Shown piece by piece: positions 15,601 to 26,400 of a stretch of DNA of 64,000 nt; positions within the stretch are counted from its first letter, which is position 1; each line of letters begins with the position of its first letter. Made by a program: the position numbers and the translations under genes. The notes under the pieces were generated by a model that was not told the origin of the DNA, searched no databases, and worked only from the letters and a program-made list of their open reading frames with translations. Origin of the DNA: Paenibacillus tepidiphilus (GTDB taxonomy: Bacteria > Bacillota > Bacilli > Paenibacillales > Paenibacillaceae); the NCBI RefSeq assembly GCF_008635795.1, contig NZ_VWRQ01000016.1:100264-164263 (forward strand), in the 5' to 3' direction.

Positions 15601-17408
15601 TGACGATTCAGGAGCTCAAGGCGCACCTGGCCGAGACGCTGCCGGCCTACATGATTCCGGCCAGCTACTATATAGTCGATTCCATTCCGCTGAATCTGAG
15701 CGGCAAGACCGACACCGCCAGGCTGGCGGCAGGCGCCCGGAAGCTGGAGCCGGGCAGCGGGTATGCGGAGCCGACGACCGAGAACGAACGCAAGCTGGCC
15801 CGCATATGGAGCGAACTGCTTGGCCTGGAGAAGGTAAGCGTGAAGGACCCCTTCTTTGAAATCGGCGGAGACTCCATCATCAGCATGCAGGTCATTGCCA
15901 GAGCCGCCGGAGAGGGCCTGAAGATCGAGCTTAAGTCTTTCTACGAGGACAAGTGTATCGAGCGGATGGCGCTGCATGCCGGGAAGACCGGGACGCAGGA
16001 TTCCGAGCAGGGCGAGATTGCGGGCGTCTATCCATTGACGCCGATTCAGCGCTGGTTCTTCGGCAATAGCTTTGCGGAGTACAACCACTGGAACCAGTCC
16101 GTCTGCCTTGAGCTTGAGGAGCCTTGTAATCCGGATATACTCGATGCCGCCCTAAATGAAGTGTGCCGTCAGCATGACGTGCTGCGGACCCGGATGCGGG
16201 CCGGAGAGGACGGCAAGGAAGGCAAGGATGGCAAGGATGGCAAGCCCTACGCCGAAATTCTGCCGATGGCTGTCATGCGGCGGCTGGAGGCAGTGGAACT
16301 TCCGGAAGGTGTTGAAGGCCTGAATAATAAGCTGTTCCCGCAGGCGGTCATAGATCTGCAGAAGTCGCTGAGCCTTGAAGCAGGCATTGTGTTCAAGGGG
16401 CTGCTGGTACAGAGCCCCGGTGCGCGGGAGAGGCTGGTACTGACCGCACATCACCTCGTCTGCGATGCGGTATCGCTGCGGATCATCATTGAAGACCTGT
16501 TCGTCTTCTACCGGACGCTGCTGGCGGGAGATGAAGTGATGCCGCGCCGCAAAACGGCGTCCTTCCCCGCCTGGAGCACCGCAGCCGCAGCCTACGCCGG
16601 AAGCTTTGAAGCTGCAGTGAAGACGAACGAATGGAAACGGGAGTATCCGGCAGTGGCCCGCGCCATCCTGGAATGCCCGAAGCAGCCTAACTGCGAAGAG
16701 CAGGCTGCTTCCGCGGTATTCACTTTATCCTGCGAGGACACCTCCAGGCTGCTTCAGGAGGTGCCGAAGCATTTCAGCATCAAGCCCGACGAGCTGATGA
16801 TGGCCGCTTTGGCCGTGCATCTGCGCAAGCGGGGCGGTGGGCAGGTTATTTTTACGGAGAGCCATGGCCGGGATCTGCTGATTGATGAGGTAGATCTGTC
16901 GCGGACGGCAGGCTGGTTCACCGAGTGGTATCCGTTAATTGTGCCGGAGGGTCCGCCGGGGGATCTGGGCGTTGCGCTCAAAAGAGTCAAGGACGCTTTG
17001 GCCGATGCCCGAAAACGCAAGTTCGAGTATTTGCTCGGCGATTACCCTCCGGGAACGGTCCCGGTGATCTTCAACTATATGGGCGTTCTTGACAATGAGC
17101 GGCTGAAGGGTGCCGGCTTCCGGGTATTGGGCGGCGAGACGCTGCATACCCGCGGAGCAGGCAACGGGCGAGTCAGTCTGCTGGAAGTCAACGCGTATGT
17201 ACTGGAGAGCAAGCTGACCTTCGAGTGGGTATACAACCGCATTTTGCACTCGGCAGAGCAGACTGCCCGGGAGACCGGTGATTTCATGCGGATTCTGCTT
17301 GAAGCTGTAGACTACTGCCTGAATTCCGGGGACGACGGCCTTTCCGCCGCTGATTTCTTGGGTGTGGATATGGAAGATCTGGATATGATTTTGGCGAAGT
17401 TCAACTGA
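12636..17408 (+). CDS. NRPS module C-A-T-E, predicted to incorporate D-Phe
   Basis: This 1590-residue protein has the architecture of gramicidin S synthetase GrsA plus an N-terminal C domain. C (about 45-480) has HHMVSDG with His191/His192 and Asp196. The A-domain core YTSGTTGQPKG begins near 698. By-eye alignment with GrsA gives the specificity code D-A-W-T-I-A-A-V-C-K, one conservative change from GrsA's D-A-W-T-I-A-A-I-C-K, so the substrate is probably Phe. T Ser1080 is in IGGDSI. The E domain (about 1115-1560) has HHLVCDAVS (His1273, Asp1277), with A and L where G and W are usual, and ESHGRD in place of EGHGRE. The catalytic His and first Glu remain, so it is probably active. Low-complexity insertions sit inside the A domain (about 625-690, repeated DPAVP) and the E domain (repeated GKDGKDG). 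The start is ATG 12636; the gene ends 17 nt before the next. Confidence 0.95.
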   Translation: MRDHEKEDLTTRVQALSESKRLLLDNLLKAQQEQKRKALLQERELAKPRKRAAGMTSLPCTFMQKKFWYVEQLYDQSTAYNLSGYVHFQGKLQPELLKAAFQQLITRHEALRSRFTEVQGALQAELTDDSGEESYSFYDCEATGLSIASGEFRAMMIEEGLRPFVLSAGRLIRLIVYKFGPGEWIGQIVWHHMVSDGYSSGILIKEMLESYERLASGRSSVPPGDADLQYYDYAVHMNQRITGGDFDQELRFWQEHLAGSNMTCAIPADYPAGTGLEYRGDRVEFAVGRGLKQRLEAAAKRQGVTPFVLYLSALKIMLHKVVRQDDVIVGVPVAGRNEAEWQGIVGCFLNMLPVRSKLGEEQTLFQYIQAEQAHVLAALAHQNIPFDRIVEELQVERDLYSTPVYQVVFSYESDALKDIALPHFGIDFAELDLKTAKVDLALEINDTAEGLSAWIEYKSGKFSRHRMESLRDYYLQILEVIAKDADLPVRAVEMITSAEKEQILHRFNSPVSGYRPETLKSLFEAQAARRSEEPAAVCGEESITYGELNRRSNRLAHYLRKSGIGPESIVGILLDKSIAALIAVLGVTKAGGAFMALDRSYPPERIKYMLADSGAALIITAAAGSSPVGTAAQAVETGDPAVPDEIAASARAGAGNDPAVPEGIEIPAVAIDDPVILAESAENPEEHSTPDNLAYLIYTSGTTGQPKGVMVEHTGIANLRDYFAEEYGITGDDVVLQFANLVFDASVWELVMGLLTGAQLCIITKETALDPDRFEQEVRRHGVTVATLPPPFWNEVAGRKLGFRLLITAGSEASAAMVERLGEGLSYYNAYGPSETTVCASDWFYDRTSAVPDKIPIGRPIRNTQIYIMDGETLCGTGMVGELCVAGVGLARGYMNRPELTAERFTGNPFGPGRLYRTGDYASWLEDGNIAFTGRMDGQVKIRGHRIELGEIESKLISYNKVNDSVVLAQSDANGNATLAAYLVTDSAVTIQELKAHLAETLPAYMIPASYYIVDSIPLNLSGKTDTARLAAGARKLEPGSGYAEPTTENERKLARIWSELLGLEKVSVKDPFFEIGGDSIISMQVIARAAGEGLKIELKSFYEDKCIERMALHAGKTGTQDSEQGEIAGVYPLTPIQRWFFGNSFAEYNHWNQSVCLELEEPCNPDILDAALNEVCRQHDVLRTRMRAGEDGKEGKDGKDGKPYAEILPMAVMRRLEAVELPEGVEGLNNKLFPQAVIDLQKSLSLEAGIVFKGLLVQSPGARERLVLTAHHLVCDAVSLRIIIEDLFVFYRTLLAGDEVMPRRKTASFPAWSTAAAAYAGSFEAAVKTNEWKREYPAVARAILECPKQPNCEEQAASAVFTLSCEDTSRLLQEVPKHFSIKPDELMMAALAVHLRKRGGGQVIFTESHGRDLLIDEVDLSRTAGWFTEWYPLIVPEGPPGDLGVALKRVKDALADARKRKFEYLLGDYPPGTVPVIFNYMGVLDNERLKGAGFRVLGGETLHTRGAGNGRVSLLEVNAYVLESKLTFEWVYNRILHSAEQTARETGDFMRILLEAVDYCLNSGDDGLSAADFLGVDMEDLDMILAKFN

Positions 17409-17425
17409 AGGCCGGAGGGAACAAG

Positions 17426-20400
17426 ATGAATAAGGGGAATGTTTCAGATATATACGGATTATCGACGATGCAGGAAGGCATGCTGTTCCACAGCCTGAAA
17501 AGCGCAAGTGCCAGCATGTATCTTGAGCAGTTTTCCTGCATATTGAACGGAGAGCTTCACGCCGATTGCTTCTGGCAGGCCTGGCAGCGCGTCATTGACG
17601 GCAATCCGGCACTGCGCACCGCCTTCATGTGGGAAGGGCTCAAAAAGCCGATGCAGGTGGTGCTTAAGGAATGCGGCTGCCGGTATATCCAGTACGACTG
17701 GCGCCATCTGCCGCCGGAGGAGCAGGAGCGGTCCTACCGGAGCTTTTTGGAGAATGACCGGAGTCTCGGCTTTGATCTCGGCGAAGCGCCGCTGATGCGG
17801 TTTGCCCTGATCCGGATTACGGACAGCAGCAGTTATTTCGTCTGGAGCTTCCATCATATTGTGATGGATGGCTGGTCGCTGCCGCTGGTGCTGGGCAAGA
17901 TGCTGGAGCAGTACAAGGAACTCCGCGAAGGCCGGACTCCGGCTGCGGATAACCGGCAATCGTTCAAAGCCTACATCCAGTGGGTGCAGAAGCAGGATCA
18001 CCGGGCGACGCTGAGGTACTGGAAGGAGCAGCTGGAAGGCTTTGAAGAAGTGATCCAGCTTACGGAGGAGCTGCCCGGTGAGCAGGGCGGAGAGAACCGG
18101 AAGCAATCGCTGCGGCTGTCCGCCGGACTGTACGCAGACATCGAGGCGGCGGCCAAACAGCATGGCTTGACCTCCTTCCAGATTTACAATCTGGCCTACG
18201 CCCTGCTGATCGGCAAATATAGCGGAACGGACGATGTAGTCTACGGCACGACAGTATCTGGAAGACCTATGGATATTCCGGGGATTGAAGAAGCAGTGGG
18301 ACTGTTCATAAACACGGTTCCTGTCCGGGTCCGGCTGAAGCGCGATGTAACACTTCTGGATGGTCTGGAGCAGCTGAGAGAGGCGCAGGTCAGCCGCAGC
18401 CGCCACGAATACATCTCGCTGGCTGACATCGGCAGTGCCTGCAATCTCCCGCAACTGTTCCAGAGTCTGTTTGTATACGAGAACTATGCCAATGCGGAGG
18501 CCTATAAGAATATTACGGATTTCAGCATTACCGGTCTGGAGCTGCGCGAAGAAATCAATTATCCGCTCGCCTGGGTCATCAAGCCGGATGACGGCATCTG
18601 CGTAGAGACCGTCTACAATTCCGCCTGCTTCAGCGACGAGCTCATCGGGCAGTTCCAGCAGAGCTACCTGGTGCTGCTTCAGGAAATCATTCATAAGCTT
18701 CTTGAGCCTGTACAAGCCGTAACGCTAATAGAAGAATCGGCGGAGGTTTATAGAGTTGCGACTGCGGTGGTGAATCTCCGCAATGAGCCTTGCAGCGACC
18801 TGGCAGCGGCTGATTTCCGGAGCATCCGGATTGTAGATACGGAAGGACATGCGCTGCCGGACGGATTCTACGGCAGGATCGTTCAAGCGTCAGCGGATGA
18901 GGCGCAGGACACCGGATATATTGGGCGGCTCCGCCAGGATGGCACGCTGCAAATCCATGAAACGCTCAGTACGAGCATGAGAATCGGCGCAAGCGACCGG
19001 GACCTGACCAGGCTGGAGCAGCAGCTGCTGGAAGACGGGCTGGCGGAGGATATAAAGCTGGTCCACCGCTACAACCTGGAGGGCGATTCCCGGCTGGTCA
19101 TGTATTATGTGGAGCCTGTGACTGACGGTCTGGGAGATGTGCAGACCGGTTATGAAGACAGGTCTCAGACGGTTAGAAGCGCCCTGCTGAACCGGACTGC
19201 AGAGTGGCTGGACATCAGCATGGAGACCTGCACCGGTCTGGCCGATCTCGTCCATGTGTCGGCGATTCCCTATTCTGCAAGCGGACCGGTCAAGCTCGGT
19301 GAGCTGCTGAAGCTGGAGGTCATTAATGACAACCTGCTCGGGCGCTGGAGCAGCATGCTGAGTACAGAGACGGCTGCGGGGGAAGCCTCCCTGTCTGCAC
19401 GTTTTGTCCGCAGAGCCGTTAAGCCGCACCGGGACAAGGTGCATATCTCCGAACTCGCGGAGCACTATTCCTTCATCGGCAAGGGCAGCGGCCAAGCAGG
19501 GAACATACAGAACACGGAAATGGGCGGGCAATGGGAGAGCGGCGATAATGAGCGCGCGCTGTCGCTTATCTCCGGGGAAGAGCTGGCGATCCCGGAGGAT
19601 ACGGTATTTGATCTGGGGCACTACATCAAGCGTGCGGCCGGGCACGCTCCCGAAGGATATGGCATCCGCTTTATCGGGTATGACGGAAGCGTAACCTTTG
19701 CACCATACCGCCAGATTTATGAAGAAGCGCAGGCTATCCTGGCCGGACTGAGTTTAGAGGGTCTAAAGCCGGGCGACAAGGTCATCTACCAGATGGACGA
19801 CAACCGAAATTATGTCACCACCTTCTGGGCTTGTATGCTGGGCGGATTGATCGGGGTTCCCGTGACGGTGGCCGCTTCCTATCACGATGACAATGCGGCT
19901 GTGCGCAAGCTGTACAACGCCTGGAAGATGCTTGAACGGCCTGTCATCGTTACAGACGCTCGGCTTGCGTCCGGTGTACGCGGCGTGCCCGCCGTGCTGG
20001 GCGAAGCCGATGAACTGAACGTATTCGCTGCCGAAGCGCTGCGCAGCAGTCCGGCCTTGAACCCGGGCCATGCGGCTTACGAGGTGAAGCCGGATGACCT
20101 CGCGCTGCTGCTGCTGACCTCGGGCAGCACCGGCATGCCCAAAGCGGTGATGCAGTCGCACCGCAACCTGATCTGCCGGACCATCGCTGGCGTGAGCGGC
20201 AACGGCTTCGGACCGGAGGAGGTCACCTTCAACTGGATGCCGATGGATCATGTCGGCGGCACAGTGATGTGCAATGTCCGGGACGTCTATCTGCACTGCA
20301 ACGAGATTCTCGCGCCGGTCAATTATATTCTGGAATCGCCGCTGCGCTGGCTGACGATTATGAGCGAATACCGGGTCACCAACACCTGGGCGCCGAACTT

Positions 20401-23400
20401 CGCCTATAACCTGATCAACAGCCATGAGCATGAACTGAAGTCGCTGCAGCTTGATCTCTCCCGGCTCCGGGTGATCACCAACGGCGGTGAAGTGGTTGTC
20501 GCCAGAACCGCGCTCAAATTCATTGAGTTAATGCAGCCGTACGGACTGGACAAAGCGGCGATGAAGCCCTGCTTCGGGATGTCCGAGACGTGCTCCGGGA
20601 TCATCTATTCCCGCGATTTTGCAGATGGGCTGGTGAAGCCTGAGGACACCCGGGTGTCTGTCGGTTATCCGCTGGGCGGGCATATGGTGCGGGTGGTGGA
20701 TGCGCAGGACGAGCTGTTGCCGCTCTATACGGAAGGGCGGTTCCAGATCAGGGGCCTGGCCGTTACACCCGGCTACTATAACAATGCCAAAGCCAATGCG
20801 GAAGCATTTACGCGGGACGGCTGGTTCGATACGGGCGATCTCGGGATGATTTCGGACCGCGGCCTGACCATCACCGGCAGAGCCAAGGATATCATCATCA
20901 TCAATGGGGTCAATTACAACAACTCCGACATTGAAGCCGTGCTGGAGGAAATCAGCGGGGTGGAGGTCTCTTATACCGCTGCGGTCACCGTCAAACCGGC
21001 CGGTGCGCAGACGGAACAATTGGCCGTCTTCTTTCATCCGTCCTCCATGGATGCTCCGCAGCTCCGCAAGGTGATGAAAGAGATGCAGCGGGCCATCACA
21101 GCTAAAATCGGCGTGGTCATTGAATACATCGTGCCTCTGCCCAAAAAGGATATTCCCAAAACGGCCATCGGCAAAATCCAGCGCATCCTGCTCCGCGATT
21201 CACTGCTGGAAGGCAAGTATGATCCCGTATTGCGGCAAGTTGAACTGCTGAGAGATATCAACACCGTGAAGCCCTGGACCTTCGGCAGAGTCTGGCAGCC
21301 GCTCGGCTTCCGGCATGAACCGCAGGACTTGTCTGCGGCCACGTTCCTTGTGTTCGCCGACGATGCCGGATTGGCGCGGGAGTTCGCCGGCCTGACCGGG
21401 CAGGAGGCCATGGGCCGGGTGATCACTGTTACCCGCGCGGAGAGGTTCAGCCTGGAGAGCTCCGGCGATATTGGCTGCGATTATACAAGTCCGGCCGGCT
21501 GCGATGCCCTGTTTACTCATTTGCGCGAGATTGGGTGGACCCCCAGACATATGCTGTATCTGGCCGGCTATGAGCCGGCGTCCTCCGGGCGGATGGAGCT
21601 TGCGGGACAGAGCCAGCGCGGCGTGTACAGCCTGCTGACGCTGGTTCAGGCTCTGGAGAAGCATGGATTATGCGCTTCTACGCATCTGGTTGTGGGTGCT
21701 TCGAACGTGTACCAGGGAGTAAGCGGGAAAGAGACGCACGCGTACAATGCATCTCTGATCGGCTTCATGGCTGCGCTGCGGATGGAGAATACAGGTCTCG
21801 CCGGTACGCTGGTGGACCTGGAAGGAAGCGATCTGCTCCAGGATGCCCGGTGTGTGCTGGAAGAAATCCGCCACGGGGAGACCGGCAGCCGGGAGATCAG
21901 CTACCGGGGGGGCCGGCGGATGGCGGGATTGCTGAAGCATTTGCCGCTGCAGCCGGGCGAGTCGAACGTGAAGCTTAAGCAGGGCGGACACTATGTCGTC
22001 ACGGGCGGACTCGGCGGCATCGGCACGGTCATCTGCCGCAAGCTGATAGAGGATTATGCAGCCCAGCTGCTGATTGTCGGCCGCAGTGAGCTGGACCTGC
22101 TTGCGGAGGACGATGCCAGGGTGCGGAGTTACCGCGAGCTTGCCGGACTGGGTGCGGGCGTTAGCTATACACCGGCCGATGTCTGTGATCTTGCCGCTTT
22201 GCAGGCGGCAATCGGAGCTTACGAAGAGCGGATCGGCGCTGCCGTTGACGGCATTCTTCACCTGGCCGGGAACTCCAGCTATCAGCGGCATCTGGATGAC
22301 CGCGACAAGTACTGGATTGCCGCCGGTGACAGGGAGGCTTTTGCCGAAGAGTTCGATGCGAAGGTATATGGAACACAGAACCTGTTCCGGATCATTGAGG
22401 AGCGAAAAGACGCGGTCATGATCGCTTTTTCCTCGGTAACCTCCTTTCTGGGCAGCGCGACCTTCAGTGCTTACTCTGCCGCCAACAGCTTCCTGGAAAT
22501 GTTCTGTCAGCATGCGGCCGAGGTAGAGGGCTATCCGGTCAAGTGTATCTCCTGGACGATGTGGGACAACATCGGGATGACGGCGGGCAATCTGCAGTCG
22601 ATCAATATCCTGAGCGAATCCATCGGCCAGCATGTCATCGGCGAGCAAGACGGGCTGCTGCTGTTCGAAGCGGCCCTCCGGATGGACGGGGCCTTGATTT
22701 ATGCCGGAATTGATGAGCATAACCGGCAGATGAAGCCGCGGATCGCCGAGAAGCTGTATGCGGCGGAAACGCTGGCCATCTCGCTTCAGGAAGGTCCGGT
22801 AAGCGGGCTTCGTCTGGAAAATGCCCGCCTGATCGACGATTACGGCGCCGTTAGCACGGTAAAGGTCTATTCGGCGGATTCCGGCAGCGGTGCGCTGGAC
22901 AGCGACGAGGAGGCAGGGTATTCGGCGGCAGCCAGCGAGACGGAGCAAGTGATTCATGATATCTGGTCCGAGGTGCTGGGCATCCGGCGGATCGGCACGG
23001 GCGATAACTTCTTTGAGCTTGGCGGGCATTCCCTGCGGGCGACGCAGGTCGTTTCACGGATCAAAAAAGCCTATGAGGTTCCCTTCGCCATCAATGACCT
23101 GTTCTATTATCCGACGATCGGCGAGCTGGCCGGGGTGATTGACGGCCGGCTGGCGGAGCTGGCCGGGCCAGTCGGCGAGGAGGCTGTCGCAGTGCTCGGC
23201 GAGGAAGAGAAGCGCCGGGGAATTCCGGTATCCTATGCCCAGCAGAGATTATGGTTCCTGCGCCAATATGATGAGGAGAGTGCTTTTTACAACATCCTTG
23301 AAGCCGTGAGGCTGGAGGGCAAGCTGAATGTGGACTGCCTGCGGCAGGCCGTGACCGAGATCGTCAAGCGCCACGACGGGCTGCGGACGACCTTCGCCAA

Positions 23401-26400
23401 TGTGGAAGGACAGGTGCTGCAAATTCTGCATGAGGCCCGTGAGGTCGAGATTCCTATTCAGGATTTGACTGCGGTGCTGCCGGAGGAACGGGAAGCGCTG
23501 CTGCAGAAGCTGGCGGATGGCGAGGTGGCTGCAGGGTTTGACTTTGAGCATGGACCGCTGCTCCGCTGCCGGCTCTTGAAGTTCGCCGAGCAGGAGCACA
23601 TCATCTTCCTCACGATGCATCATATTGTCTCGGACGGCTGGTCGATGGGCGTGTTCGTAGAGGAATTTGTCCAGCTGTATGAGGCGCTGGCGGAGCAAAG
23701 ACCGCATAGCCTGCCGCGGGTGGAATGGCAATACGCGGATTATGCTGCCTGGCAGCGGGGCTGGTTCACCGGGGAGGTCAAGCAGCGCCAGTTCGACTAT
23801 TGGAAGAACAAGCTGCAGGATGTGGCCACCCTGGATATTCCGGCGGATTACGACCGTCCGAAGATTCAGACCTACAACGGGCGCAAGGAATTCTTCAACT
23901 ATAGCCCGGAGCTGATGCGAAGCGTCGGCCAATTGGCAGAGACGACCGGAGCGACGCCGTTCATGATCTATCTGGCCGCCGTCAATGTGCTGCTGGCCCG
24001 GTATACCGGGCAGGATGATATCGCCATCGGTACGCCGATTGCGAACCGGACCCGCAAGGAGACGGAGCATACGATCGGGTTCTTCGTGAACACGCTGGTG
24101 CTGCGGAGTGATCTGTCCGGCGATCTCTCCTTCCTGGAGCTGATTGAACGGGTCAAGGCGACGGCGCTGGAATCCTACGACGCTCAGGATATGCCGTTTG
24201 AGATGCTGGTGGATGAGCTTGACCTTGAACGGGATCTCAGCCGCAACCCGCTGTTCCAGGTGATGTTCGCCTTGCAGAACGAGGAGCTGCCGGATTTCCA
24301 GCTGCCGGGCCTGAAGATTTCCCGGATTGAGACGGATAACCATTCGGCGATGTTCGATTTCTGGATCTCCATGCGTGAGCTGGAGGACGGGGTCTATGCA
24401 CTGTGCGAATACAACACGGATATTTACAAGCGGGAGACGGTGGCGCGGATGATGCGCCATCTGGAGAATATTCTGGTCAGCCTGTGCAGTGACCCTTCCC
24501 AGAACGTCAAGCAGTTCACCTTCATGGACAAGCATGAGATTCAGGAAGTCCTGTACGGCATGAATGCTACGGAAGAGTCTTTGACCTCCGGCCTATTCAT
24601 TCATGAAAGCTTCGAGGCGCAAGCGGCCCTGCGGCCGGATGCGCCGGCGGTAAGCTTCGAAGGCAACAGCCTGACATACCGGGAGCTGAATGAACAGGTG
24701 AACCGGATTGCCCACTATTTGCTGGCCCAGGGCATCGGGCGGGAGAACTTCGTGGGCGTCTATGCGGAGCGCTCCATCGAGATGGTCGCGGCCATCTACG
24801 GCATTCTGAAGGCGGGGGCCGCCTATGTACCGATTGACCCGACTTACCCGCGCGAACGGGTCGATTATGTGCTTGAGGATTCACAGGTCAAGCTGGTCCT
24901 GGCCTGCGCCGGGGAGGTTAATCTGCCGGAAGGAATTACGGTGGTTGATCTGCGGGATAAGGAGCAGTTGGCGCTGTACAGCGTCCAGAACCCGGACGTC
25001 AAGGTTGACGGGCAGGATGCGGCTTATATGATCTATACCTCCGGATCGACCGGGAAGCCGAAGGGTACGGTCAATGTACACAGCGGCATCCGCAACCGCA
25101 TCCAGTGGGGCCAGCGGAAGTTCGGGATGCAGCAAGGCGACCGGCAGCTGCAGAAGACGCCATTCTCCTTCGATGTGTCCTGCAGCGAAATCTTCTGGGC
25201 GCCGACCGCCGGCGCTTGCCTCGTCATTGCAAGGCCAGAGGGGCATAAGGATGTCGATTATCTGATTGAGGTCATCCGGGATGAAGGGATTACCTTCTGC
25301 CACTTTGTCCCGTCCATTCTGAAGCTGTTCCTGGACCACCCGGGCGTGGGACAGGCAGGCAGTCTGAAGAAGGTCTTCTGCAGCGGCGAGGCCTTGCCTT
25401 ACCGGCTCAAGGAGCAGTTCTTCGCTACATTGAACGCGGAGATGCACAACCTGTACGGGCCGACCGAAGCGTCGGTTGAAGTGTCCCACTATGATTGCAG
25501 CGAGCCGCTGGACAAGGAGATTGTGCCGATTGGCCGGCCGATTGCCAATGTGCAGCTGTACGTGCTCGACCGGTTCATGAATCCCGTGCCGTACAACGTG
25601 AGCGGGGAGCTGTACATCGCCGGCGTCAATCTGGCCCGGGGCTACTACCAACGGGAGGAGTTAACCGCAGAGCGGTTCATCCCGAATCCGTTCAGCAAAT
25701 ACGCCAACGCCCGGATGTACAAGACCGGAGATATCGTTACGCTGCTCCCGGACGGCAACATCAGCTTTATCGGACGGGCGGACAACCAGGTCAAGATCAG
25801 AGGGCTGCGGGTCGAGCTGGGCGAGATCGAGAAGGTGATCCAGAGCCATCCTTCCGTCAGGGACAACGTGGTGCTGGCCCGGGAAAGCGGAGATGATGTG
25901 CGGATCGTGTCCTACATTGTCCGCGAGGAGCATTACCAGCTGCAGGCCGCAGAGGAAGGCGGCAAAGAGCAGGTGAACCGCTGGGAGACGGTCTTCGACC
26001 ATGCCTACAACAAGGAGGAAGAGGTCCGGGATTTCAGCCTGAATACGGTCAGCTGGAACAGCAGCTATACCGGCGAGAGCATTCCGCATGCGGAAATGGA
26101 GGAGTGGCTGGCTGATTCCGTGGATGTCATCAAGGAGCTGAAGCCGCGGAAAGTACTGGAGGTCGGCTGCGGTACCGGGATGATTCTGTTCAAAATTGCC
26201 CCGCTCTGCGAGGAGTATGTCGGCGTCGATCTGTCCCGGGTGGGCCTCGATTATATCGAAAGCCATCTCGATGACGCGATGAACGTGCGGCTCTATCAGA
26301 AGGCGGCGGACGAGCTGGACGAATTGCAGGAGGAACGGTTCGACACCATTATCGTCAACTCGGTCATTCAATATTTCCCGAACGGCGACTATTTGCACCG

